Source: Psychrobacillus psychrotolerans
GTDB taxonomy: Bacteria; Bacillota; Bacilli; Bacillales_A; Planococcaceae
Reading direction: 5' to 3'
Length of the DNA: 64,000 bases
NCBI RefSeq assembly: GCF_900115805.1
Contig: NZ_FOXU01000011.1
Location: 1 to 64,000 of the forward strand
The first letter of the stretch is position 1. Each line of letters begins with the position of its first letter. A program made the position numbers and the translations under genes. Of the stretch, positions 47,310-56,109 are shown in pieces. Below the pieces are notes generated by a model that was not told the origin of the DNA, did not search any database, and saw only the letters and a list, made by a program, of their open reading frames with translations.

Positions 47310-47345
47310 TGAAAAAGAATATATTGTTATAGGGGGTTAGGTTCA

Positions 47346-48302
47346 ATGGATACAGATTTTGGTGTACTAACATTAGGAGATGCTTTAATAACATTTAATC
47401 CATCTGTAACTGGACCAATGAGATATGTACCGACATTTTCAAGAAAAGTAGGGGGAGCAGAGTTAAACTTTGCGATTGGTTGTGCCCGTTTAGGACTCAA
47501 CTCTAAATGGGTGAGTCGATTAGGTGGGGACGAATTTGGACGAGTAATATATAACTTTGCACGTGGTGAGGGTATCGATGTTTCTGAGGTTAAGTTGGTC
47601 GAGGGCTACCCTACATCCTTGAATTTCAAGGAAATTCGAGAAGATGGATCAGGAAAAACGTTTTATTATCGTTACCAGTCCCCAATATTAACGATGGAAC
47701 CTAGTGATATTACAGAACAAATGTTAGATGGGATTGACTTAGTTCATCTAACTGGTGTTTTTATGGCAATAGATAAAAAAAATATAGAAATAACGAAAAA
47801 ACTATTGATACTTGCTAATCAAAAAAATATACCAGTATCATTTGATCCAAATATTCGTTTGAAGTTATGGACAATTGAAGAAGCAACCGCAGCATATATG
47901 AATATTTTCCCCTATGTAGATATACTGCTTACTGGGTTAGATGAAATCGAGATGATTTTAGGTGATTCAACAGAACAGGCCTTAGTTGAATGTGCAAAGC
48001 GCTTCAAGATTTCAGAGTTAGTCATAAAAGATGGTGGGAATGGTGCAAGAGTTTATACCAATAATAATTGGTATAAACAAGAGGCATTTCAAGTGACGCC
48101 AATAGATACAGTTGGAGCGGGAGATGGCTTCGATGCCGGCTATATTTATTCATATCTTCATGAATATGAACCAAACGAGCGACTGGAGTTTGCTAATGGA
48201 GTTGGTGCACTTGTGACTACGGTTTCCGGGGATAATGAAGGGCTTCCTGAACTATCGGAAGTACTAGCTTTTATACGAAACGATAAAGTTATTGAGCGAT
48301 AA
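47346..48302 (+). CDS. kdgK: 2-keto-3-deoxygluconate kinase
   Basis: 318 aa PfkB-family kinase: N-terminal VGGAELNFAIGCARLG (sugar contact), Gly-rich IKDGGNGARVY and the anion hole DTVGAGDGFDAGY. It phosphorylates KDG to KDPG. The placement before KDPG aldolase and mannonate dehydratase supports KDG over other sugars. GGGGGTTAGG upstream of ATG. First gene of the operon. Confidence 0.9.
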   Translation: MDTDFGVLTLGDALITFNPSVTGPMRYVPTFSRKVGGAELNFAIGCARLGLNSKWVSRLGGDEFGRVIYNFARGEGIDVSEVKLVEGYPTSLNFKEIREDGSGKTFYYRYQSPILTMEPSDITEQMLDGIDLVHLTGVFMAIDKKNIEITKKLLILANQKNIPVSFDPNIRLKLWTIEEATAAYMNIFPYVDILLTGLDEIEMILGDSTEQALVECAKRFKISELVIKDGGNGARVYTNNNWYKQEAFQVTPIDTVGAGDGFDAGYIYSYLHEYEPNERLEFANGVGALVTTVSGDNEGLPELSEVLAFIRNDKVIER

Positions 48303-48316
48303 GGAGGAAATATAAA

Positions 48317-48937
48317 ATGACAAAGTATTCTACATTGACACAAGTTACAGAGTCAAAGGTCGTTGCAGTAATTAGAGGAAATAGCGCTGAGGAAGCTGTT
48401 CAATTAACAAAGGCAGCAGTTGAAGGTGGAATTCGAATTATTGAGTTAACTTATACAACTCCTCAAGTCCAGAAAGCATTTGAAGAACTTCAAGAAATAG
48501 ATGCAGTTTTAGGTGCAGGTACAGTACTTGATGCGGAAACTGCTCGACATGCAATCCTAAATGGTGCAAAGTTTGTCGTTAGTCCACATTTTAGTGAGGA
48601 AGTGGCAACCGTTTGTAATAGATATGCAATTCCATATTTACCAGGGTGTATGACAATTCGTGAGATGGTAAAAGCGTTAGAGTCAGGATGCGATATATTG
48701 AAACTATTCCCGGCTAACAATTTTGATCCTTCTTTTATTAAATCTGTTAAAGGTCCTCTTCCACATGTTCAAATAATGCCGACAGGTGGCATTAATGCGA
48801 ATAATATGCAGGAATGGCTAGCAGCTGGCGCAGTTGCAGTAGGTGTTGGAAGTGATTTGAACAAAGCGTATAAAGTTGGTGGATATGACGCAGTTGTGGA
48901 AGCAAGTAAAAAGTATATAGATGCTAGTAAAAACTGA
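48317..48937 (+). CDS. eda: KDPG/KHG aldolase
   Basis: 206 aa class I aldolase that splits 2-keto-3-deoxy-6-phosphogluconate into pyruvate and glyceraldehyde 3-phosphate. VVAVIRG at the start, ELTYTTP, GAGTVLDAETA, the Schiff-base Lys in ILKLFPANNF, and MPTGGINANNM. ATG with AAGGAGG 9 nt upstream. Named kdgA in Bacillus. Confidence 0.95.
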   Translation: MTKYSTLTQVTESKVVAVIRGNSAEEAVQLTKAAVEGGIRIIELTYTTPQVQKAFEELQEIDAVLGAGTVLDAETARHAILNGAKFVVSPHFSEEVATVCNRYAIPYLPGCMTIREMVKALESGCDILKLFPANNFDPSFIKSVKGPLPHVQIMPTGGINANNMQEWLAAGAVAVGVGSDLNKAYKVGGYDAVVEASKKYIDASKN

Positions 48938-48953
48938 GAGGAGAGAGTATATC

Positions 48954-50027
48954 ATGAATATGACTTTTCGTTGGTACGGAAGAGGCAATGATACAGTAAC
49001 ACTCGAAAATATAAAACAAATACCAGGTGTTAAAGGAATCGTATGGGCCCTCCATCAAAAGCCTGCAGGGGAAATATGGGGAAAAGAAGAGATTAAAGAG
49101 GAAATCGATTATATACATTCATACGGTTTTCATACCGATGTAGTGGAAAGTGTGAATGTCCATGAATCTATTAAATTAGGGAACGAAGAGCGTGACCAAT
49201 ATATTGAAAACTACAAGCAATCGATTCGAAATCTTGGAGAATACGGTGTAAAAGTAATTTGTTATAATTTCATGCCAATATTCGACTGGACTCGTACGGA
49301 AATGTTCCATCCACTAGAAGATGGTTCAACTGCATTGTTTTTCGAAAAGTCAAAAGTAGATAATATAGATCCACAAGAATTAGTTAAAACAGTAAGTGAA
49401 TCCTCTGACTTGTCCTTACCAGGATGGGAACCAGAAAGAATGGCTCATATTGCTGAATTATTCGAAGCATACAAGGAAGTTGATGAAGCTAAGCTTTGGG
49501 CTAATCTTGCTTATTTCTTAAATGAAATTTTACCAGTAGCTGAGGAAGCTGGCATTAAAATGGCTATTCATCCTGATGATCCGCCGTATTCAATCTTTGG
49601 TCTGCCACGTATTATTACTGGCGAAGCAAGCTATGAGAAACTAATTGCAATTTCGAATTCATCTTCCAACGGATTTACCATGTGTACTGGCTCAATGGGT
49701 GCAAATCCTGAAAATGATATGGTCCAAGTGGCTAGAAAATATGCAACACGCTCTCCATTTTCACATATTAGAAATATAAAAATTTATGAAAGCGGTAACT
49801 TTACTGAAACTTCGCATTATACGAGCGATGGATCTATCGATATAAAAGGTGTGGTAGAAGAGTTAAATAAACAAAATTATGATGGGTATGTGAGACCAGA
49901 TCACGGTCGACATATTTGGGGAGAGGTCTGCCGCCCTGGATATGGCTTATATGACCGAGCTTTAGGCATCATGTATTTACTAGGGTTATGGGATGCTTTT
50001 GAAACAAATAAGGAGGATTCGCAATGA
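48954..50027 (+). CDS. uxuA: mannonate dehydratase
   Basis: 357 aa UxuA, which dehydrates D-mannonate to KDG. MTFRWYGRGNDTV at the start, metal and substrate residues in MAIHPDDPPYSIFGLPRI, CTGSMGANPENDM and YVRPDHGRHIWGE. ATG 48954 has GAGGAGAG about 10 nt upstream; a frame from 48921 lies in the end of eda. Overlaps the following SDR gene by 4 nt. Confidence 0.96.
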   Translation: MNMTFRWYGRGNDTVTLENIKQIPGVKGIVWALHQKPAGEIWGKEEIKEEIDYIHSYGFHTDVVESVNVHESIKLGNEERDQYIENYKQSIRNLGEYGVKVICYNFMPIFDWTRTEMFHPLEDGSTALFFEKSKVDNIDPQELVKTVSESSDLSLPGWEPERMAHIAELFEAYKEVDEAKLWANLAYFLNEILPVAEEAGIKMAIHPDDPPYSIFGLPRIITGEASYEKLIAISNSSSNGFTMCTGSMGANPENDMVQVARKYATRSPFSHIRNIKIYESGNFTETSHYTSDGSIDIKGVVEELNKQNYDGYVRPDHGRHIWGEVCRPGYGLYDRALGIMYLLGLWDAFETNKEDSQ

Positions 50028-50860
50028 TTCCTATTCATGAAAATATAGATGGTCGGGTTGCTGTAATTACAGGTGGTGGCGGTGTGTTATGCTCCCGAAT
50101 GGCAGTGGAACTTGTACGTCATGGGGTAAAAGTTGCCATCTTGAATCGAACTGCCGCTAAAGGTCAAAAGGTGGTAGACGAGATAACTTCCAAAGGTGGA
50201 GTAGCAATCGCCATAGAAACGGACGTCTTAGATCGTGAGTCTCTTGTTCGTGCAAAAAAAGCTATCTTGGAGCAATTTGGTCGAGTTGATATTTTGATAA
50301 ATGGAGCCGGTGGTAACCATTCAGATGCGATTACTGGCCCTGAAAAATACGAAGAAGATGCGACGAGTAAATCCTTTTTTGATTTGGATGAAAGTGGATT
50401 CTCAGATGTTTTTTCCTTGAATTTCACAGGTACATTTCTACCTAGCCAAGTTTTCGGCAAAGATTTACTAAAAGCGGAATCTCCGACCATTATTAATATC
50501 TCATCGATGAGCGCATATGCACCATTAACGAAAATTCCAGCATATAGTGCAGCAAAAGCATCTATAAATAATTTTACAATGTGGATGGCAGTTCATTTTG
50601 CGGAAGCTGGATTACGTGTAAACTCCATTGCACCTGGATTTTTTGTAACGGAACAAAATAAAGATTTATTACTGGACGAAAATGGCAACTATACAGCTCG
50701 CTCAAAAAAAATAATGGCAGCCACTCCGATGAAAAAATTTGGAAAGCCTGAAGAACTATTAGGAGCGCTGTTATTTTTAGTAGATGAATCATATTCGTCA
50801 TTTGTCACTGGCACAACGATGGCTGTTGATGGTGGTTTTATGGCTTACTCAGGAGTATAA
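50024..50860 (+). CDS. uxuB: SDR oxidoreductase, probable mannonate/fructuronate oxidoreductase
   Basis: 278 aa short-chain dehydrogenase: NAD(P) motif TGGGGVLCSRMA, NGAGGNHSDA, catalytic Ser in NISSMSAY and YxxxK in YSAAKASIN. In B. subtilis the D-mannonate oxidoreductase UxuB (YjmF) is of this SDR type and sits next to uxuA, so the same role (fructuronate to mannonate) is inferred. Start ATG overlaps the uxuA stop. The hexuronate isomerase UxuC is not in the window. Confidence 0.78.
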   Translation: MIPIHENIDGRVAVITGGGGVLCSRMAVELVRHGVKVAILNRTAAKGQKVVDEITSKGGVAIAIETDVLDRESLVRAKKAILEQFGRVDILINGAGGNHSDAITGPEKYEEDATSKSFFDLDESGFSDVFSLNFTGTFLPSQVFGKDLLKAESPTIINISSMSAYAPLTKIPAYSAAKASINNFTMWMAVHFAEAGLRVNSIAPGFFVTEQNKDLLLDENGNYTARSKKIMAATPMKKFGKPEELLGALLFLVDESYSSFVTGTTMAVDGGFMAYSGV

Positions 50861-50863
50861 GAG

Positions 50864-51868
50864 ATGAAAAACATTACAATTGCCGATGTAGCAAGACATG
50901 CAGAAGTTTCTAAAAGTACTGTTTCCCAATATTTAAACAAACGATATGAGTATATGAGTGAGACAACACGAAAGAAAATTGAGAAAACAATTAAAGAGCT
51001 AAATTATAGACCGAATGTTGTTGCTAGAAGCTTAAAGCAAAAATCGACTTTTACGGTGGGAGTCATTGTGGCTAACATTCTACATACATTTTCGACTCAA
51101 ATTATACGCGCAATCGAAAATAATTTTCACCAAAAGGGTTTTCATATTATTGTTTGTAACGCAGATGATGAACCAGAAAAGGAAAGAAATTATATTGAAA
51201 TGCTAATGGCTAAGCAAGTCGACGGTTTTATCATCTTTCCGACAGGCGGTAACGTAGATTTATATAAAGAAATGATTAACCAAAATATCCCATTAGTATT
51301 TATGGATAGAACGATTGATGAAATGGATATACCAACTGTAATGCTCGATAATATGGATGCTTCAAGGCTTGCAGTACAAAGTCTAGTGGATAAGGGCTAT
51401 AAACGTATTTCTATTATAACTACTTCAATCATTCGAAACATAAGTCCTCGTGTGGAAAGGATACAAGGTTATAAGAAGGCATTAGAGGATTTCCAAATGC
51501 CTGTAGTACCAGATTATATAAAATCTCCGGATGTAAAAAATTTAAATTTAGCTATCGGTGAACTGTTCCAATTAAATGCACCGCCTGATGCGATTATTGC
51601 AGGGAATGATCGGGTGTTAATCGGTGTATTGAATTATATTAAAGAACATGATTTGAAGATTCCAGATGACATAGCAGTTATTGGAATTGATGAAGTTTCA
51701 TTCGCAGGCTTTTTCACTCCTACTATTTCGACCATTTCTCAACCTACCGTAGAAATGGCAAATCAAGCAGTGAAACTATTATTAAATCAAATTAACCAAG
51801 AGGTAGATTTGGGGGAGACGGGAGTTTATCGTTTGAAAGCAACTTTAAATTCACGAGAATCCTATTAA
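50864..51868 (+). CDS. kdgR: LacI-family regulator, probable KdgR
   Basis: 334 aa: N-terminal HTH (TIADVARHAEVSKSTVSQYLN, hinge NVVARSLK) and a periplasmic-binding-protein-like effector domain (IPLVFMDRT, IIAGNDRVLIG, DDIAVIGIDEV). Being the fifth gene of the operon with tandem LacI-type operators at its promoter points to autoregulated control by KDG or a related acid, as for KdgR of B. subtilis. ATG 3 nt after the SDR stop. Confidence 0.85.
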   Translation: MKNITIADVARHAEVSKSTVSQYLNKRYEYMSETTRKKIEKTIKELNYRPNVVARSLKQKSTFTVGVIVANILHTFSTQIIRAIENNFHQKGFHIIVCNADDEPEKERNYIEMLMAKQVDGFIIFPTGGNVDLYKEMINQNIPLVFMDRTIDEMDIPTVMLDNMDASRLAVQSLVDKGYKRISIITTSIIRNISPRVERIQGYKKALEDFQMPVVPDYIKSPDVKNLNLAIGELFQLNAPPDAIIAGNDRVLIGVLNYIKEHDLKIPDDIAVIGIDEVSFAGFFTPTISTISQPTVEMANQAVKLLLNQINQEVDLGETGVYRLKATLNSRESY

Positions 51869-51947
51869 GTTAAACAGAATTATAGGTAAGGATATTCTAA
51901 ACATGTTATAAAATCATCTCAATGAAAATTGAAAAGGGTTAGGGGAA

Positions 51948-53291
51948 ATGAATATGGATTGGTTTATCGAATACGCTCCAATAATTTGGGTAGCATTAGG
52001 GGTAGCACTTTTATTATTTCTAAATATAGTTGTGAAACTTAATAGTGTATTGGCTCTATTAATTGTAGCTACATTAGTAGGTATTTTAAATGGTTTAACA
52101 TTAGATGCAGTTGTTATCTCTATAAAAACTGGATTTGGTAGTACACTTGGAAGTTTAGCAATCATAATTGGTATGGGTGCTGTACTAGGGAAATTAATGG
52201 TAGACTCTGGAGCTGCTCAACGTGTAGCTTCCACCTTACTGAATAAATTCGGTGTAAAGAATATTGAATGGGCAATACTAATTGTCGGGACAATATTTGG
52301 GATTTCTGTTTTTTATGAAGTAGCATTTATCATTCTTGCACCTCTTGTAATTAGTATTGCTATTGAAGCGAAAATTCCTTATTTAAGATTAGGGATTACA
52401 ATGGTAGCTGCAGCAACGATGGCACATAGTATTTTTCCGCCACAACCAGGACCAACTGCACTGGTAGATGCTTATGGTGCAGATATGGGTATGGTTTATA
52501 TTTTAGGAATTGTTGTTGTAGTTCCATCCGTTATTTGTGCTGGTATTATTTTACCAAGAATGTTACGTAATTTAGACTTACCTGTTCCACCTCTTTTGAA
52601 GAAATCAAAACAATTCTCAGAAGAAGAAATGCCTGGATTTGCTGTTAGCTTATTAGTGCCTTTACTACCAGCAATTATTATTACTGCCGCAACCATCATC
52701 AATATTTTTGTAGATAGAGAGACCACTTTCTCTCAAATTATTAATTTCTTTGGTAGTGCTGAGATTAGTATGATTCTAGCTGTTCTCGTAGCGATTTATG
52801 TTTTCGGTACAAGTAGAGGGAGATCGATGAAAGAAGTCATGGGTTCCTTCTCTGGGGCTATTGAAGGAATTGCAATGATTGTCTTTATAGTAGGAGCAGG
52901 TGGGGCCTTCAAACAGATCATTCTAGATACTGGTATTGGTGACTTTATCGCTGGAATGATGCAAAATACTAGTGTATCGCCACTAATCATGGCATGGTTA
53001 ATTACAGCTATTCTGCGTATTGCGACTGGGACAGGCGTTGTTTCAGCCATTACTGCAGCAGGTATAGTAGGACCACTTATTCATACTTTTGATGTTAATC
53101 CTGTTCTAATGGTATTAGCAACTGCAGCTGGAAGTAACACTATTACACATGTAAATGATGCATCCTTCTGGTTGTTTAAGGAGTATTTCAATTTATCTAT
53201 TAAAGACACGTTCAGAACTTGGGGACTTCTTCTATTCACCAACTCTATTGTAGGATTAGGAGTCGTATTATTACTTAGCTTGTTTATATAA
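51948..53291 (+). CDS. GntP family permease
   Basis: 447 aa with about 12 membrane segments and GntP-family stretches (GFGSTLGSLAIIIGMGAVLGKLM, FPPQPGPTALV, ATAAGSNTITHVNDASFWL split across helices). GntP carriers bring in gluconate and related sugar acids with protons; here the likely cargo is a hexuronate, aldonate or KDG. ATG 51948 or 51954; the second is better spaced from AGGGG. Last gene of the KDG operon. Confidence 0.88.
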   Translation: MNMDWFIEYAPIIWVALGVALLLFLNIVVKLNSVLALLIVATLVGILNGLTLDAVVISIKTGFGSTLGSLAIIIGMGAVLGKLMVDSGAAQRVASTLLNKFGVKNIEWAILIVGTIFGISVFYEVAFIILAPLVISIAIEAKIPYLRLGITMVAAATMAHSIFPPQPGPTALVDAYGADMGMVYILGIVVVVPSVICAGIILPRMLRNLDLPVPPLLKKSKQFSEEEMPGFAVSLLVPLLPAIIITAATIINIFVDRETTFSQIINFFGSAEISMILAVLVAIYVFGTSRGRSMKEVMGSFSGAIEGIAMIVFIVGAGGAFKQIILDTGIGDFIAGMMQNTSVSPLIMAWLITAILRIATGTGVVSAITAAGIVGPLIHTFDVNPVLMVLATAAGSNTITHVNDASFWLFKEYFNLSIKDTFRTWGLLLFTNSIVGLGVVLLLSLFI

Positions 53292-53298
53292 TTCATGT

Positions 53299-53347
53299 AA
53301 AAATGCTTTGCGATGCTACTGTTTTAGTAGTATAGCAAGGCATTTTT
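53299..53347. terminator. terminator after the GntP gene
   Basis: AAATGCTTTGC...CTACT pairs with AGTAG...GCAAGGCATTT with a small inner mismatch, followed by TTTTT. It also ends the convergent FAH gene side. Confidence 0.75.
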
Positions 53348-53401
53348 TATATGTAAACCGATACTTCCATTTCCTAAATAGGCATAATCGAGTAATTCTT
53401 T

Positions 53402-54367
53402 TTAGGAATTTACAGATATACTTTGAACAACTGTTGATCTTTGTTTACCGAGGTCAATATAATGATCACGGCTTCTAATTTCAAGTTCGATTATATCTCC
53501 TGGTAGTAAATAACCATTTTCTTTTTGGGTATCTACAAAGTAGTTAATTTTTTCTTCGTACGTTGTATTTATATCAATCATTTTTTCAAGTATATCTTTA
53601 TTTAATCGTAAACAGACTCCACCGGGTGTCCCGGTTAATATTAAATCGCCAATACGTAAATCAAAAATAGTCGACATTTCCGTTAATGTATCAGTCGGCT
53701 TAAACAATAAATGATCGCTAAAGGAATGTTGCCGAACTTCGTCATTTACTCTTAATATTAGCTCTAAATCATTCAGATAGTGAATTTCATCTTGTTCTAA
53801 TAAATACAGGTAGGGGCCAGTAGGACAAAATGTACGATAACTTTTCCCTTTAAACCATTGTTGTTCTACAATTTGTATATCGCGTGCCGAAACGTCGTTT
53901 GCAATTACTAATCCACCGATATAATCACCAATATTTTGGGTGGTAATGTTGGTTTCTTCTGTGATATCTTGTTTGAGGACAAGTCCTAATTCAATCTCAT
54001 AATCAAGCAATTGGACATCTTGCGGACATATTATATTTGTATTAGCTGCACTTAATGTACTTGGGGACTTCATAAATAGTAAATTATATGCAGGCTTTTG
54101 TTGAGTAAATCCAGCTTCTTCACGATGTTCAGCATAGTTTGTTCCCTGGCAATAGATATTCCCGTCATGTGTAATAGGTGATAAAAGAGTGATTTCTTCC
54201 ATAGAGATAATAATACCTTCTGTTTTAGCCCTTGTAATTTGCGAATGTCCATCTGTTAATATGCTCCGAAGCGTTGGAAACGTTCCCTCTATAAGGCGTA
54301 AATCTTCTTCATAAATTCCCCAACATTCTTGTCGATCATATTCAAAACGTAATAAACGTGTCCCCAT
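53402..54367 (-). CDS. fumarylacetoacetate hydrolase family protein
   Basis: 321 aa. FAH-fold motifs: YCQGTNYAEHREEAGF, FMKSPSTL, the metal ligands in DYEIELGLVL, GLVIANDVSARDIQ, WFKGKSYRTFCPTGPY and LTGTPGGV. Family members act on 2-hydroxymuconate-type or acylpyruvate compounds (isomerase, decarboxylase, hydratase, hydrolase). Next to an extradiol cleavage cluster it would suit the step after ring cleavage, although it is also close to the KDG operon. GGAGG 6 nt before the ATG (minus strand). Confidence 0.82.
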   Translation of the reverse strand: MGTRLLRFEYDRQECWGIYEEDLRLIEGTFPTLRSILTDGHSQITRAKTEGIIISMEEITLLSPITHDGNIYCQGTNYAEHREEAGFTQQKPAYNLLFMKSPSTLSAANTNIICPQDVQLLDYEIELGLVLKQDITEETNITTQNIGDYIGGLVIANDVSARDIQIVEQQWFKGKSYRTFCPTGPYLYLLEQDEIHYLNDLELILRVNDEVRQHSFSDHLLFKPTDTLTEMSTIFDLRIGDLILTGTPGGVCLRLNKDILEKMIDINTTYEEKINYFVDTQKENGYLLPGDIIELEIRSRDHYIDLGKQRSTVVQSISVNS

Positions 54368-54523
54368 TTTGAATCCTCCTTTTATTTAGTATGTTTCATT
54401 ATAGGAAGAAAGTGGACTCTAAAAATACAATAAAAGCCTGCTGAATTTTCCAAGGAAAACTGCTAAAAGTCATTGAAAATTAAAAAGAGATATCTTAGAG
54501 AGGATGTAAATAATAAAAGGTAT

Positions 54524-54558
54524 TAAAAAAACTAGAAGCATAAGACTCCTAGTTTTTT
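54524..54558 (-). terminator. terminator of the MFS gene
   Basis: AAAAAACTAG / CTAGTTTTTT around a 14-nt loop, 26 nt after the MFS stop on the minus strand. Confidence 0.7.
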
Positions 54559-54584
54559 GTACACCCTTTAGTTGTATTGTTTTT

Positions 54585-55793
54585 TTATAGGGCAGGAGCA
54601 TGGGGATCTTTTGCATGTGACTTTGAATTGCTCATTATTAAAATAATTGACCATACAATCGCTAAACCTGTCAAACCGAGTGAAGCAAACAATAATGTAG
54701 TGCGCCCACCTTCAAAGCCTGTAATATTTAAAATGGTCTGGTAAAAAAGGGGGCTTAATAAACCGCCAAGACCTTGTGCAGCTACTATGAATCCAACAAA
54801 TGAAATGCCTTTTTTCTCATTGGATAATTCGGATATTCGTGCAAAAACTCCTGGAAGTGCTAATCCTAGGCCGATTCCACCAATAAAACTAGCGACAAAT
54901 ATCATTGTTAAGCCATTTGATAAATAACACCCAAGTATTCCGCCGCCAGTTAATAAAATAGCTAGAGGTACGTTTTGGATAGGCATGAGTGCACGAATTC
55001 TAGAGAAGAACATACCAATAATTAATGTCCCAAAAGTGAATAAGGATATTGCTAGGCCTGCTTCCGTGGCGCTTCCTAATCCTTCTGATTGGATAAGAAT
55101 AGATATGTTTGTCACATATCCAAAAACTAGCATGGAGAAAAAGACTTGACCAATAGTAAAACCATATACCGTTTTAGGTGCAGTGAATAATGTCTCTTTC
55201 AAAGAAGCATGAACTGCAACTTTCTTTGCTGGTTCTGGTAAATAAAGAAACGTAATTGCTAAAATCCAAATAGGGAATAAATAAACTAAGAAACCATATT
55301 GCCAACCAAAGTTGTCTGCTAACATACCACCACCAAGTTGGAAGAAAATAGCTCCGACACAAGCGATCGTGGATGTACCGAATCCAATTAAGAAGTCGCG
55401 CTCACGATCCTCGAAGAACCTAGTAATAATATCAATCGATAATGGTAATGTAATCCCTACACCAAGTCCTAATAATCCTCGGAAAAGAATAATTAAAAAT
55501 AAATTATCAAGGAAGAATGGCATAATACCACCAATCATAAAGAATATTAAACCAGCAAATAGTAAACTACGGGATGTGAACTTAGTCGAGAGTTTACCGT
55601 AAAATAAGGAAGGGAAAATCATAAATAGTCCAGGAATAGTTGCAATTAACATAACAGTTGATGGTGCATACTCAGGGAAAGCTTCAATTAAATCCGCCAT
55701 AATAGATCCTGCTACACCAGCTGCTACATCTTGGAATGCGATAATGACAATCAGAAACTTTAAAAAGCCTTTACTCTTTGTTGGAAAAATAAT
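54585..55793 (-). CDS. MFS transporter
   Basis: 402 aa if begun at ATT 55793. Twelve hydrophobic segments; the motif between helices 2 and 3 is FYGKLSTKFTSRSLL, and GLGVGITLPLS helix 4-5 motif. The first ATG in frame (55700) would remove most of helix 1 (LIVIIAFQDVAAGVAG), giving 371 aa. AGAGGAGG ends 4 nt before ATT 55793 and 7 nt before a second ATT (55790); no ATG, GTG or TTG occurs in between. So an AUU start, or a lost ATG, is implied. Position next to the aromatic cluster suggests uptake of its substrate. Confidence 0.85.
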   Translation of the reverse strand: MIFPTKSKGFLKFLIVIIAFQDVAAGVAGSIMADLIEAFPEYAPSTVMLIATIPGLFMIFPSLFYGKLSTKFTSRSLLFAGLIFFMIGGIMPFFLDNLFLIILFRGLLGLGVGITLPLSIDIITRFFEDRERDFLIGFGTSTIACVGAIFFQLGGGMLADNFGWQYGFLVYLFPIWILAITFLYLPEPAKKVAVHASLKETLFTAPKTVYGFTIGQVFFSMLVFGYVTNISILIQSEGLGSATEAGLAISLFTFGTLIIGMFFSRIRALMPIQNVPLAILLTGGGILGCYLSNGLTMIFVASFIGGIGLGLALPGVFARISELSNEKKGISFVGFIVAAQGLGGLLSPLFYQTILNITGFEGGRTTLLFASLGLTGLAIVWSIILIMSNSKSHAKDPHAPAL

Positions 55794-55929
55794 GTTACCT
55801 CCTCTTATTAGTAGTAATTTCCTAAAAACTGTCTAGCATCAGAAATGGATAGAATGGAACAATGATTACTTATTTTTATGGACACTTCTTACTTTAGAGA
55901 GTGGTACATATCTCTGAAATCTCTAGTTA

Positions 55930-55943
55930 AGAAAGCGTTTTCA
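55930..55943 (-). promoter_or_regulatory. cre-like site upstream of the MFS gene
   Basis: On the minus strand TGAAAACGCTTTCT, matching the cre consensus TGWAARCGYTWNCA except for the last base. It lies about 140 nt before the MFS start, in the 310-nt gap that otherwise holds only AT-rich sequence. Confidence 0.6.
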
Positions 55944-56068
55944 TTTTATTCCCCTTTCTTTCAAGTTAGTAAAATCGTAGCATTTTTGATTTTGATATAA
56001 ATAGATAAACTTTGTTTAAAAACAACGTTTGCTTTCATAAGAATTTATTGAGATACCATTATTTTCTC

Positions 56069-56100
56069 AAAAAAAACCTACGCCTCTAAAAAGCGTAAGT
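56069..56100 (-). terminator. terminator of the V4R/PucR regulator gene
   Basis: On the minus strand ACTTACGC / GCGTAGGT with a short loop, followed by TTTTTTTT. Confidence 0.7.
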
Positions 56101-56109
56101 TGTAAAAAA

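Noticed and set aside
53402-54367. FAH-family gene as part of the KDG operon
   Set aside because: It is on the opposite strand with its own ribosome site, and KDG breakdown is complete without it; assignment to the aromatic region is more likely but not proven.
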